Positions 26,056 to 34,770 are shown, counted from the first letter of the stretch. The stretch is DNA of 49,969 nt from Thermoplasmata archaeon (GCA_022750435.1 JAKIVS010000015.1:1-49969); one strand, 5' to 3'. The notes: generated from the letters alone by a model not told the origin. A program made the numbers and translations.

Positions 26056-26061
26056 TTAAAT
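26056..26061 (+). promoter_or_regulatory. TATA box of the second PKD surface protein gene
   Basis: TTAAAT is centred 27 nt before the ATG at 26086, which predicts a leaderless mRNA and decides that start over the upstream GTG at 26026. Confidence 0.7.
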
Positions 26062-26085
26062 CCCGGGCGTGGGTCGGGAGGCGGA

Positions 26086-29000
26086 ATGACGGGCGGGTGG
26101 CGTTCGACGTGGCTCGCCCTCGCGGTCGTCCTCGTCCTGCTCCTCGTCGCCGTCCCCGTTCGCGCGGGGGCCTCCGGGACGGAGAGGTTCGTTGGTTCCT
26201 CGAGTCCGGCGACCGCGAACGTCGCCACGTTGGCCGGAGCCGCGGGGGAGCACCCCGATTCGGGCACCGCTCCGTCGGTCGCGTGTTTGGCAACTCCCCG
26301 TGGGATTCCCTGTTACGCGCCCGGCGATGCGCCGGTCGTCGACCTGCTCTCGAACGCGAGCGATTCTGGAGCACGATTCACTCTCAACGTGTCGCTGCCG
26401 CCGGCCGGGACAGATCCCGCGTCCGCGCTGGCCAACTTCTGGGTGGGCCTCTGGGTGACCGGCGCACCGTGCGCCGTCGACGGGGCGTCGTATCTGAAGG
26501 TCGAGCTGTTCCCGCCCGATAGTCCGTACATCGCGCCGACCTCGCCGAACTGGACCGTTCGGGCCCCCGTCGAGGATCTGGTTCCCGCGGGCTCGTGCGA
26601 CCCGCTCTGCCAGAACGCAACCGCCGTCACGACCCTCGGCGGGGTCCCGCTCTGCGAAGACGACATCGTGGTCGGCGGCGGCACGCCCGCGTCGTCCGCG
26701 ACGGGTCAGTTCGCCCCGGGAGACCAGCTTCAGGTTACGGCGTGGGGCCGGGTCGGGGGCCCGGAACCCCTCGGAGTGTGGGTCAACGATTCGTCGAGAC
26801 CCTCCGAGTCAGCTAACTGGGCGTACAACGCGAGCGCGACGACGACGGGGCAGGCGGTCCTTCCGCGCTACAACGTCTCGAACGCCTCCGACGGAGGCTG
26901 GTCAACCCCGGGCGACGTCGCATTCGGATGGACTGCGTGTCCGATGTCGACCGGAATCGCCTCGTGCCACAGCTACGACGGCCCGGCGGTGGGAGTGGTC
27001 GGTCTTCCCGCGGTCACGGGAACGAGCTACTTCAACGCCACGAGCGCCTCCATGACGGCGTATCCGCGGATCGCCACCGCCTCCACGTCCGGCGCCTGCT
27101 CCGGCGACGCGGGCCTTCCGACCTGCTCGGATTTCACGACCTTCGGTGGGACGGGGGCGTATCCTTCGCTCGAGATCGCGAGAGCCGGTAGCGGCGCCGC
27201 GTGGCGCCTGGGCGGTTCGACGGGGGTCCTCGACGCGTACGGCGGGACCTCGGCGGAGTTCTCCGCGAACGGTAGCACAACGATCCTTTCTCCGGCGGAC
27301 GTGGTCGTCGACTCGACGAACGGCACGGCGGGAGTCGCTACCATCAACGTGACCGTCGCGGACCCGCGCGGCGTAGCGATGGTGCGGGCCGAGTCGTACT
27401 GGTGCACAGGGATTGGACCGGCGCTCGTCGAGGAGCAACAATCTCCCGCCCCGTCAGGCGCGACGCTCGCGAACGTTTCGGTCGCGCTGAACGTCAGCTC
27501 CGAAGACGGGACGCTCGTCTACTGGGTCTCGGAACGATCCACCGGCTCCGATTGGACACCCGCGGTGGTCGGCAACCTCTCCATGGGTGGGGGAACCGGA
27601 ACCTGCGTCGTACCCGCGCCGAACCCACCCACGTTCGGGGCGGCCAACGTGACCTCCGTCGCCGGGGGCTACCACCTGAACTGGTCGGAGAATTCGGGAG
27701 GCGTCGCCGGGTTTACCGTCACGGCGGGCCCGATCGGCGCCGGCGCGGCAGTGACCCAGGTCTTGGGCGACGTCGGAGCGACGACCATTCTCGGGCTGTC
27801 GGGGCTCTACCACTACAATCTCACCGTCACCGCCCGCTCCATGACCGGTGCCTCCGCCACCTCGTTCGTCCTCCCGGCAGGGGCCTCCCTGGCTCCGTTC
27901 TCGGTGGACGCGGACGGGCCCGTCGGGCCGATCTGGCATGGCACCTCGGTCACCGACCTGACACTGCAGCTGACCGGCGGGGCGGCCCCGTACCGGGTGA
28001 CCGTCGTTCTGGGGAACGGAACGACGACCTCCTCCAACACGTCCTCGAACGCGACCGTGCTGCCGCTCGCGATCGCGGCGGGGGTCGGCGTCGTGACCGC
28101 GAGCGTGTCGGTCACCGACGCCAATGGCGTGGTCGCGCTCGACGGCCCGCTCCTCTGGGACGTCTGGACCGGCCCGTTGGCTCCGACCGCTTCCGCGGAC
28201 GCCGGATCCGACACGTTCGGGATCACCTGGAGTCCGTCGGTGTCGCCCGCAGCCGTGGTCGAGCGGTACGCGGTGTACGTGACGGCGAACCTGTCCCAGG
28301 CGGCGTCGTCCTACCTCGCGGGGGGCGCCAACACGTCTACGTTCTCCGCCCTCGGCCCGATCCAAGTGTGGAACAGCACGGGAGACACCCTCGCCCTCCC
28401 GTGGGCGAACAACCTGACGGCCTACGCCCTGGTCGTTCCGTTCGACTCATTCGGGGCCGGGTTCGCATCCTCGACGCCGTTCGTCGCCACCCCCGCTCCC
28501 ATCCTCATCGGGCCGATCGCCGGCGGCCCCGGGGGTCCCGCGCCGTACACCGCGCAATTCTCGACCTTGGTCACCACGGGAACGAACGACTCCGTCGACG
28601 AAGCGGTCTACTCGTTCCCGGGGTTCCAATTCCAGAACGCCAACGTCACCCCCGACGGTCCGAGCGCGCTGTGGATGAACACGACGGCGACGATCAGCAC
28701 CTTGGGGATCGCCGTGGTCCTCCTCCACGTCAGCGACGCCTTCGGAGGGACGGCGATCGCCACGACGAGCGTCGATGTGACGACCGGGGCGGCGCCCTCG
28801 GTCTCGGCGCAGGCGAACCCGGAGCCCGCGTACGTCGGCGTCGCCGTGCAGTTCCAGGCGTCCGCGACCGGCACTGGCCCGTTCGTCTACGACTGGGCGT
28901 TCGGCGATGGCTCGAACGGGAGCGGGGCCGTCGCGCAGCACGTCTACACGAGCGCTGGGACGTTCTCGGCCACCGTCGTGGTCACGGACAATGGCACGGG

Positions 29001-29457
29001 GGCCGAGACCTCCACCGTGGTCCCGGAGACCGTCTACGCGCTCCCCCGGGTCGCGATCGTGACGTCGGCGGGCCCGAACGGCTCGGACAGCTTCGACTTC
29101 CACGCGATCCTGCTCGGCGGCTCGGGCGTCGGGACGTTCGTCTGGGCGTTCGGCGACGGGAGCGTCGCCCGCGGCGAGAACGTGACCCACGACTACGGAA
29201 GCCCGGGCGCGGTCATCGTCAACGTCACGGCGACGGACGCCTCCCTGCGGACGGCGTTCGCGAACGTCTCGATCTCGGTGCCGGCACTCTCCACCGGCGG
29301 GGGCGGCTCGTCGACCGGGGCGTTCTCCCCCTTGGCCGACCTGGCGTTGGCCGCGGCCGTGGTGGGGTGGGTCGTCGCCGGACTCCTCCTCCTGCGCCAG
29401 CGGGCCGATGCTCGGGCCGCCGAACAGTCCGATGAGGACGAGTTCGACGAGCCCTAG
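26086..29457 (+). CDS. PKD-domain surface protein, 1123 aa
   Basis: Signal helix follows directly after MTGGWRSTW (residues about 10-28). Residues about 50-400 form an exposed domain with Cys pairs and FGGTGAYP near residue 353, resembling the N-terminal domain of the 1246-aa protein. Fibronectin-III-like and Ig-like strands follow, and then two PKD domains with WAFGDG hallmarks near 935 and 1019, each with an H/D-x-Y...G-x-F/V strand. A Thr/Ser/Gly linker, a membrane helix (about 1078-1101) and an acidic tail (EQSDEDEFDEP) end it. The start is fixed by the TATA box at 26056. It converges on the PEGA gene with only 10 nt between stops, so the two transcripts must end within each other or at a shared site. 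Function is structural or adhesive by domain content. Confidence 0.8.
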   Translation: MTGGWRSTWLALAVVLVLLLVAVPVRAGASGTERFVGSSSPATANVATLAGAAGEHPDSGTAPSVACLATPRGIPCYAPGDAPVVDLLSNASDSGARFTLNVSLPPAGTDPASALANFWVGLWVTGAPCAVDGASYLKVELFPPDSPYIAPTSPNWTVRAPVEDLVPAGSCDPLCQNATAVTTLGGVPLCEDDIVVGGGTPASSATGQFAPGDQLQVTAWGRVGGPEPLGVWVNDSSRPSESANWAYNASATTTGQAVLPRYNVSNASDGGWSTPGDVAFGWTACPMSTGIASCHSYDGPAVGVVGLPAVTGTSYFNATSASMTAYPRIATASTSGACSGDAGLPTCSDFTTFGGTGAYPSLEIARAGSGAAWRLGGSTGVLDAYGGTSAEFSANGSTTILSPADVVVDSTNGTAGVATINVTVADPRGVAMVRAESYWCTGIGPALVEEQQSPAPSGATLANVSVALNVSSEDGTLVYWVSERSTGSDWTPAVVGNLSMGGGTGTCVVPAPNPPTFGAANVTSVAGGYHLNWSENSGGVAGFTVTAGPIGAGAAVTQVLGDVGATTILGLSGLYHYNLTVTARSMTGASATSFVLPAGASLAPFSVDADGPVGPIWHGTSVTDLTLQLTGGAAPYRVTVVLGNGTTTSSNTSSNATVLPLAIAAGVGVVTASVSVTDANGVVALDGPLLWDVWTGPLAPTASADAGSDTFGITWSPSVSPAAVVERYAVYVTANLSQAASSYLAGGANTSTFSALGPIQVWNSTGDTLALPWANNLTAYALVVPFDSFGAGFASSTPFVATPAPILIGPIAGGPGGPAPYTAQFSTLVTTGTNDSVDEAVYSFPGFQFQNANVTPDGPSALWMNTTATISTLGIAVVLLHVSDAFGGTAIATTSVDVTTGAAPSVSAQANPEPAYVGVAVQFQASATGTGPFVYDWAFGDGSNGSGAVAQHVYTSAGTFSATVVVTDNGTGAETSTVVPETVYALPRVAIVTSAGPNGSDSFDFHAILLGGSGVGTFVWAFGDGSVARGENVTHDYGSPGAVIVNVTATDASLRTAFANVSISVPALSTGGGGSSTGAFSPLADLALAAAVVGWVVAGLLLLRQRADARAAEQSDEDEFDEP

Positions 29458-29467
29458 CCCGGAGCGG

Positions 29468-30013
29468 CTACTCGGGTCCCTCGTCCGGTTTCGGGGCGCC
29501 CACGGCGACCGGGTCAACGGGCGTCGCATCGGCGGACGTGCCCCCGTCGCTCGACGGGGTACGGCGGACGTACAGCACCAGCGCGACGATGGCGATCGCG
29601 CCGGCGATCGTCGCCCCGATCGCGAGGAGGAACGAGGTCGACGGGCCGCCCGAGCCTCCCGAGCTCGCGGCCTGGCTCGGGAGGTGGACCGTCAGGTACC
29701 GGGACGCGCCGGGGCCGACCGTGACGTTTCCCGAGAAAGCGCTGTACCCGGCGTCGCTCGCCGTCACGATGTAGGTTCCGGGAGCCACGTGGAGCGTGGC
29801 CGAGCCGTCGCCGCCGAGCGCCACCGGTGTGCCATTGACCGCAACCAGCGCGGAGACGGGCGAAACGTGGAGTTCGAGGGTCGCGTTCCCCGTCGGCAGA
29901 GACGCGGCGTCGGGTCCGAACCGCGCCGTCGGGCCGGTTGCGAGCGACGGCGCCGCCAGGACCACCGTGGCGAGCAGCAATCCGACGACGAGGAGGAGGG
30001 CCGAACGACGCAT
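29468..30013 (-). CDS. small PEGA-domain membrane protein, 181 aa
   Basis: The ATG at 30013 gives an ideal signal peptide (MRRSALLLVVGLLLATVVLA). A single PEGA domain follows at about 45-112, recognised by SALVAVNGTPVALG, HVAPGTYIVTASDAGY and YLTVHLPSQ. After a Ser/Gly linker come a membrane helix (about 125-148), an RR stop signal and an Asp/Pro-rich tail. The minus-strand element TTTTA at 30034-30038 sits about 26 nt upstream and supports a leaderless start. A longer upstream open frame exists but lacks a promoter and would bury the signal peptide. PEGA domains are surface modules of uncertain ligand. It is divergent from orc1/cdc6. Confidence 0.75.
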   Translation of the reverse strand: MRRSALLLVVGLLLATVVLAAPSLATGPTARFGPDAASLPTGNATLELHVSPVSALVAVNGTPVALGGDGSATLHVAPGTYIVTASDAGYSAFSGNVTVGPGASRYLTVHLPSQAASSGGSGGPSTSFLLAIGATIAGAIAIVALVLYVRRTPSSDGGTSADATPVDPVAVGAPKPDEGPE

Positions 30014-30134
30014 GCAGCGGGTCTCGGTCTGGGTAAAAGCCGGACGCCATAACAGGTCCGGGGTCGCCGAATCCGCGCTCCCCCTCCGCCCCGGAGCTCG
30101 CGGAGGAGGATCGAACGGCCTCGCGTCGACCAAA

Positions 30135-30144
30135 GATACATATG
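30135..30144 (+). promoter_or_regulatory. TATA box of orc1/cdc6
   Basis: GATACATATG is centred near 30140. It predicts a start site near 30166 and a leader of about 60 nt that would contain the hairpin at 30178-30201. This 212-nt divergent gap is also the natural place to look for an origin. I saw no clear ORB-like repeat or AT-rich unwinding element. Confidence 0.5.
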
Positions 30145-30177
30145 CGGCGCCCGCCTGCGCGCCCTCGCCCGAGGCCA

Positions 30178-30201
30178 CCCGGGTCGCTTCGGCGACCCGG
30201 G
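30178..30201 (+). promoter_or_regulatory. perfect hairpin with UUCG tetraloop in the orc1/cdc6 leader
   Basis: Two perfectly complementary 10-nt arms (30178-30187 and 30192-30201) enclose TTCG, giving the very stable C(UUCG)G tetraloop. It ends 24 nt before the ATG, ahead of a GGAG Shine-Dalgarno-like element (30213-30216). It may tune translation or stop the upstream side of transcription; as DNA it is a palindrome that a protein could bind. Confidence 0.65.
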
Positions 30202-30225
30202 ACGGGTAGCACCGGAGAGATAGCG

Positions 30226-31611
30226 ATGGATTCCGACCCGCTCCGGGCGGCGAACGACGCCGCTGGGAGCGGGAGGTCGGCCGCCCCCGTTGCCCACCCT
30301 CCCGTCGTCGTGGGGTCATCGACCGCTCCCTCCCGGAACAGCGCGAGCGACGTCTTCGATTCGGTCCTGCGCGAGGGCCCGGAGCTGTTCAAGGGGAACC
30401 GCGAGATCCTCCGCGAGACGCACGTGCCGAGCCGGCTCCCTCATCGGGAGCACCAGATCCGGCAGGTCGCCGAGATTCTCGCCCCGGCACTGAAGGGGAA
30501 TGTCCCGTCGAACCTCTTGATCTACGGGAAGATCGGGACGGGGAAGACCGCCGTCGTCGCCCAGGTCCGCGCCGACGTCCAGCGGCGCGGAGACCTCGCC
30601 AAGAAGCTGACCTTCATCGCCGTGAACTGCGGGAACGTCGAGACGCCGTACAGCCTGATGCAGACCATCGGCAACACCTTCGCGCCGACAGAGAGCGACC
30701 GGATCCCCACCGGCTGGTCTCTCGACCGCGTCGCCTCGACGATGCGGGAGCTGATGGACGTGAAGGGCGGGATCGTCCTCCTCATCCTCGACGAGATCGA
30801 CCGGCTCGTGGCCCGGAGCGGCGACGGGGTCCTCTACACGTTGAGCGAGGTCAACAACGAGCTGAAGCACACCCGGCTCGTGCTCATCGGTATCTCGAAC
30901 GACCTGAAGTTCACCAACAACCTCGATGCGCGGGTCCGCAGCCGCCTCAACGAGGAGAAGATCCTCTTCCCTCCCTACGACGCCCCGCAGCTCCAGGACA
31001 TCCTGCGCGACCGGGCGGGAGAAGTGTTCCGGGAAGGGGTCGTCGACGCCGGGGTGATCGAGCGGTGCGCCGCGTACGCCGCGCTCGAGAACGGGGACGC
31101 CCGCCGCGCCCTCGCCCTCCTTCGCCTGGCGGCCGAGATGGCCGAGCGCGACCGGTCGAAGCGGATCACTGCCGACCACGTCGTGAAGGCGAAGAGCCGA
31201 CTCGAGCAGGACATCATCGTCGAGTGCTGCCGGACCCTCCCGCCGCACTGCAAGGTGCTGATGTACGCCATCCTCCAGGCCTACGAGCGCCGCCGGGAGG
31301 GCGTTCAGACCGGGGATGTCTACGACGGATACACCCGCCTCGCCCAGCGCCTCGGGCTGCAGCCGCTCCACGCCCGTTCGATCTCGAACTACCTGAGCGA
31401 GCTCGAGAACCTTGGCCTCATCCGCGCGACCATCGTTTCGCGCGGCCGCGGTGGACGCACCCGCGAGATCGTCGTCGACGTGCCGGTCTCCGAGACGTTC
31501 CCCGCGCTGTTGGACGACCCGCTGCTCGCCGCCCTCGCGCGTCCGCGCAGCCTCAACCAGACGATCCTCACGAACTTCGACAACCCCGGTCGGACCGGGC
31601 CGTCGAGCTGA
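30226..31611 (+). CDS. cdc6: Orc1/Cdc6 replication initiator, 461 aa
   Basis: Archaeal origin-recognition and helicase-loading ATPase. After a 50-residue low-complexity N-terminus come the AAA+ Walker A (GKIGTGKT, 101-108), Walker B (LILDEID, D189-E190), sensor-1 region (LVLIGISNDL) with the initiator-specific segment DARVRSRLNEE, and sensor 2 (NGDARRALALLRLAAE). The C-terminal winged helix for DNA binding is at about 345-430 (LPPHCKVLMYAILQAYERR; SISNYLSELENLGLI). Length is normal with a slightly long N-terminus. The ATG at 30226 has GGAG upstream. Archaeal cdc6 genes commonly lie beside an origin, so the 30014-30225 gap is a candidate, but no origin repeats were recognised. Confidence 0.95.
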   Translation: MDSDPLRAANDAAGSGRSAAPVAHPPVVVGSSTAPSRNSASDVFDSVLREGPELFKGNREILRETHVPSRLPHREHQIRQVAEILAPALKGNVPSNLLIYGKIGTGKTAVVAQVRADVQRRGDLAKKLTFIAVNCGNVETPYSLMQTIGNTFAPTESDRIPTGWSLDRVASTMRELMDVKGGIVLLILDEIDRLVARSGDGVLYTLSEVNNELKHTRLVLIGISNDLKFTNNLDARVRSRLNEEKILFPPYDAPQLQDILRDRAGEVFREGVVDAGVIERCAAYAALENGDARRALALLRLAAEMAERDRSKRITADHVVKAKSRLEQDIIVECCRTLPPHCKVLMYAILQAYERRREGVQTGDVYDGYTRLAQRLGLQPLHARSISNYLSELENLGLIRATIVSRGRGGRTREIVVDVPVSETFPALLDDPLLAALARPRSLNQTILTNFDNPGRTGPSS

Positions 31612-31620
31612 GCCTCGCGC

Positions 31621-31824
31621 CTAGGCGACGGACTCGACCGCGTGGGTCGACGTCGGAACTTCGGCGGACGCCCGTCGCCGCGCCCGTTCCTTCCGAAGCT
31701 CGGAGAGGTCGCGGTCGAGCTGTCGCATCTCCTGGGCGTACCGTCGAAGGCGCATCCGGGCGATCCGCTCGAGGGTCTCGACCTCGCGATCAACCTGCTC
31801 GTCGGTCGCTCGGAAGGGTGGCAT
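31621..31824 (-). CDS. small coiled-coil protein, 67 aa
   Basis: Highly charged and helical: residues 6-52 show heptad-like spacing of Leu, Ile, Met and Val among Arg and Glu (VETLERIARMRLRRY; MRQLDRDLSELRKER). It starts 10 nt after the aldehyde dehydrogenase stop, on the same strand, so it is probably cotranscribed. It converges on orc1/cdc6 with 9 nt between them. Function unknown. The basic coiled coil could bind a partner or nucleic acid. Confidence 0.6.
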   Translation of the reverse strand: MPPFRATDEQVDREVETLERIARMRLRRYAQEMRQLDRDLSELRKERARRRASAEVPTSTHAVESVA

Positions 31825-31833
31825 TCGCCCCCG

Positions 31834-33321
31834 TCAGCGCGGGTCGATCTGGGCCTTCTGCAGGTGGTTCGAGAAGTCGAGGAAGACGGTCTTGATCTCG
31901 GTGAACTCCTCGATGGCGACGGAGCCGGCTTCCCGCCCGCCGTTCCCGGTATTCTTCACGCCGCCGAACGGAAGCTGGACCTCGGCACCGATCGTCGGGG
32001 CGTTGACGTAGGTGATCCCCGCCTCGAGCTCCTGCACGGCGCGGAACGCGCGGTTGACGTCCTTGGTGTAGATCGACGACGAAAGCCCGTAGTCGACATC
32101 GTTCGCGATGCGGACGGCGTCCTCGTAATCGCGCGCCTTCATCACCGAGAGGACGGGGCCGAAGATCTCCTCCTTGCTGATGCGCGAGCCGTGCGAGGTC
32201 TCGAACACCGTCGGCTCGAGGAAGAAGCCGCGGTCGAAGGCGCCCCCGGTCCGCTTCTTCCCGCCGAAGGCGAGTCGACCTCCCTCCGAGTGGGCGATGG
32301 CGATGTACTCGAGGACCTTCTTCTCCTGGTCCGCCGAAGCGACGGGACCCATGTCGGTGGCCGGGTCGAGGGGATCGCCGACGCGGAACTTCGCGAGGCG
32401 CTCCAAGAGCATCGCGAGGAACTCGTCGTAGACCTTCTCGTGGAGGATCAGGCGGCTCGTCGCCGTGCACCGCTGCCCGGAGGTTCCGAACGCGCCGAAG
32501 AGGACGCCCTCGAGGGCGAGCGGGAGGTTGGCGTCGTCCATCACGATCTGGGGGTTCTTGCCCCCCAGCTCGAGGTGGACCATCTTGAGCTGCTGGGCGC
32601 CGCGGACGTACACGTCGCGGCCGGTCTCGACACCGCCCGTGAACGAGATGGCCCGAACCTTCGGGTGGGAGACGAGGGCGTTCCCGACGACGCCGCCCGG
32701 CCCGGTGACGAGGTTGAGGACACCGGCGGGAATCCCCGCCTCCTCGTAGGCGCGAACGACCTCCACCGCGCAGAGCGCGGTGTTGGAGGCCGGCTTGAAG
32801 ACGACCGTGTTGCCGCAGATCAGGGCCGCCGCGATCTTCCAGTTCGGGATCGCCGTCGGGAAGTTCCACGGCGTGATGCACGCCACGACCCCCTTCGGCT
32901 GCCGGACCGTCATGCAGAACTTGCGGTACAGCTCGGAGGGGATCGTCTCGCCCGCGAGGCGTCGGCCCTCGCCGGCCATGTACTCGACGAAGTCGATCGC
33001 CTCCTGGACGTCCCCCCGTCCCTCCGCGATCACCTTCCCCATCTCCATCGTGACGACGCGGCCGATCTCCTCCTTCCGGTGGCGGAGAACCTCGGCGACG
33101 CGGAGCAGGAGCTCCCCGCGCTTCGGCGCCGGGGTGTCGCGCCAGGCCGGGAACGCCCGCGCGGCCGCCGCGACCGCACGGTTGGCGTCCTCGGCGCGGC
33201 CGGAAACGAACGAGCCGAGCTCCTCACCGGTCGCCGGGTTCCGGGTCACGAAGCGGGCGGATCCCGCCGGGCTCTCCCAGGTTCCGTCGATGAACAGTCC
33301 GTGTTGGGTCGTGCCGGGCAT
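31834..33321 (-). CDS. NAD(P)-dependent aldehyde dehydrogenase, 495 aa
   Basis: A complete ALDH-superfamily enzyme that oxidises an aldehyde to the acid in the cytoplasm. Visible are ITPWNFPTAIPNWK (cofactor-side loop), the FKPAS segment, SFTGG and ELGGKNP with general-base E251, and GTSGQRCTAT with nucleophile C285. EEIFGPVL and PFGGVKNTGNGGREAG lie near the end. The sequence most resembles the alpha-ketoglutaric/semialdehyde dehydrogenase group of archaeal sugar or amino-acid catabolism, but substrate cannot be fixed from sequence alone. The ATG at 33321 follows a GGGGAG ribosome-binding element and lies 40 nt from a minus-strand TTTTGAA box (33359-33365). A small coiled-coil gene follows within 10 nt. 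Confidence 0.9.
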   Translation of the reverse strand: MPGTTQHGLFIDGTWESPAGSARFVTRNPATGEELGSFVSGRAEDANRAVAAAARAFPAWRDTPAPKRGELLLRVAEVLRHRKEEIGRVVTMEMGKVIAEGRGDVQEAIDFVEYMAGEGRRLAGETIPSELYRKFCMTVRQPKGVVACITPWNFPTAIPNWKIAAALICGNTVVFKPASNTALCAVEVVRAYEEAGIPAGVLNLVTGPGGVVGNALVSHPKVRAISFTGGVETGRDVYVRGAQQLKMVHLELGGKNPQIVMDDANLPLALEGVLFGAFGTSGQRCTATSRLILHEKVYDEFLAMLLERLAKFRVGDPLDPATDMGPVASADQEKKVLEYIAIAHSEGGRLAFGGKKRTGGAFDRGFFLEPTVFETSHGSRISKEEIFGPVLSVMKARDYEDAVRIANDVDYGLSSSIYTKDVNRAFRAVQELEAGITYVNAPTIGAEVQLPFGGVKNTGNGGREAGSVAIEEFTEIKTVFLDFSNHLQKAQIDPR

Positions 33322-33358
33322 CGAAGTGCTCCCCTCGGGGTGGTCCACCCCGGCCCCC

Positions 33359-33365
33359 TTCAAAA
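33359..33365 (-). promoter_or_regulatory. TATA-like box of the aldehyde dehydrogenase gene
   Basis: On the minus strand TTTTGAA, preceded by GC-rich sequence. A start site near 33335 would give a leader of about 14 nt that carries the GGGGAG element. Confidence 0.5.
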
Positions 33366-33435
33366 GCGTGCCGCGGGCCGGGGAGGAAACGGGCCCGGTG
33401 GGACCCGGCCGGGGGCCCACTCGCCGAGCGGAGGA

Positions 33436-34770
33436 CTAGCCTGCGTTCCAGCCGCGCCGGCCGCGGCCGAGTTCCCGCTCCCCGACGAACGGGGTCGGTT
33501 CGAGATGCGTCTGGCCCCCCAGATAGGGTCGGAGGACCGGGGGAACCTCGATGCGCCCCGGCGAGGTCTGCCAGGTCTCCATGACCGCCACCATGAGCCG
33601 GGGGAGGGCGGTCCCGGAGCCGTTCAGCGTGTGCACGAACTCCGGCTTGGCCGCCTGGGTCTCGCGGTACCGGATCCCCGCGCGGGTCGACTGGTAATCC
33701 TCGAAGTTCGAGACGGAGCTGACCTCGAGCCACCGGGCCGCGCCCGGGGCCCACAGCTCGATGTCGTAGCACTTGGCGGCCTTGTCCGGGAGGTCGCCCG
33801 TGCAGAGGTTGAAGATCCGGTAGCGGAGGCCGAGCGCCTGCACGATCGCCTCGGCCTCGGAGAGCAGCGTCTCGAGCTGGTCGTAGGAGGAGTTCGGGTG
33901 GACGAAGTTGACGAGCTCGACCTTGTTGAACTGGTGGACCCGAGCGATCCCGCGGGTTTCGACCCCGTGTCCCCCGGCCTCGCGGCGGAAGCACGGGGTG
34001 AAGGCCATCACCTTCAGCGGAAGGTCGGTGCCCAGCAGGACCTCATCCCGGTACAGGTTCGTCAGCGGTACCTCGGCCGTCGGGGCGAGCCATAGGTCGT
34101 CGAGGACGGTCTTGTACGAGTCCTCCGCGAACTTCGGGAGCTGGCCGGTGCCCGTCATCGATGCACTGGAGATCAAGATCGGCGGGAGGAGTTCCGTGTA
34201 CCCCGCCTTGCGGTGGGTCTCCCGCATGAAGGTGATGAGGGCCATCTCGAGCCGGGCGCCATCGCCCACGAGGAAGTAGAATCCCTCCCCGGAGACCTTC
34301 GCTCCGCGCTCGGTGTCGAGAATGTTGAGCTCGGGTCCGAGGACAAAGTGGGGTTTGGGTTCGGGGATCGTCCGGACGGTGGAGGGAACCTCCCGGACGA
34401 CGACGTTCTCGGTCCCGTCCTTCCCGACGGGAACGGTGGGGTGGGGGATCTGGGGAAACAGGAGGAGGAGGGCGTCGCGTTCGGACTCGCACTTCTGGAG
34501 TTTCGCTTCGTCCGCAGCGATCGTGTCCCGCAGCTCCCCGAGCTCCCGGGAGACGGCGGCGTCCACGGCGCCGCCGGCCTTCTTGGCGTCGGCCAGCTTG
34601 TGGGCCTGTTCGTTCCGCTTCGCCCGGAGGGCGTTGACCGCGCCGGCCAACTGGCGGCATTCCGTGTCGAGGGTGACCAGCGCATCGACGTCGGGGTACG
34701 GCTTGTTTCGGAGCGCGATGGCCCGCTTCAGATCCTCGGGCCGGGACCGGATGGTGCTGAGGGCGCTCAC
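33436..34770 (-). CDS. serS: seryl-tRNA synthetase, 444 aa
   Basis: Charges tRNA-Ser with serine. It is the common class IIa form, not the divergent methanogen-type SerRS. The N-terminal helical arm (about 30-105) is rich in Arg, Lys, Glu and Ala and would bind the tRNA long arm. The catalytic core shows motif 1 (about 190-215, with ELLPPILISSASMTGTGQ), the TAEVPLTNLY serine-binding loop, motif 2 (FRREAGGHGVETRGIARVHQ), the ELWAPGA segment, SSVSNFEDYQSTR, and motif 3 (LNGSGTALPRLMVAVMETWQ). Length and order are normal. The ATG at 34770 lies 40 nt from a TTATAG box. The next minus-strand gene (aldehyde dehydrogenase) starts 115 nt beyond the stop, with its own promoter. Confidence 0.97.
   Translation of the reverse strand: MSALSTIRSRPEDLKRAIALRNKPYPDVDALVTLDTECRQLAGAVNALRAKRNEQAHKLADAKKAGGAVDAAVSRELGELRDTIAADEAKLQKCESERDALLLLFPQIPHPTVPVGKDGTENVVVREVPSTVRTIPEPKPHFVLGPELNILDTERGAKVSGEGFYFLVGDGARLEMALITFMRETHRKAGYTELLPPILISSASMTGTGQLPKFAEDSYKTVLDDLWLAPTAEVPLTNLYRDEVLLGTDLPLKVMAFTPCFRREAGGHGVETRGIARVHQFNKVELVNFVHPNSSYDQLETLLSEAEAIVQALGLRYRIFNLCTGDLPDKAAKCYDIELWAPGAARWLEVSSVSNFEDYQSTRAGIRYRETQAAKPEFVHTLNGSGTALPRLMVAVMETWQTSPGRIEVPPVLRPYLGGQTHLEPTPFVGERELGRGRRGWNAG

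Noticed and set aside
26026-26085. Earlier GTG start for the second PKD surface protein
   Set aside because: A TATA box at 26056-26061 lies downstream of it and points to the ATG at 26086, which also places the signal peptide at the N-terminus.
30014-30225. Replication origin beside cdc6
   Set aside because: Position is suggestive, but I found no repeated ORB-like element and no AT-rich unwinding region, so I did not list an origin.
31642-34095. Plus-strand 817-codon frame opposite the aldehyde dehydrogenase and serS genes
   Set aside because: Composition is shadow-like and it lies fully antisense to two confidently identified enzymes.
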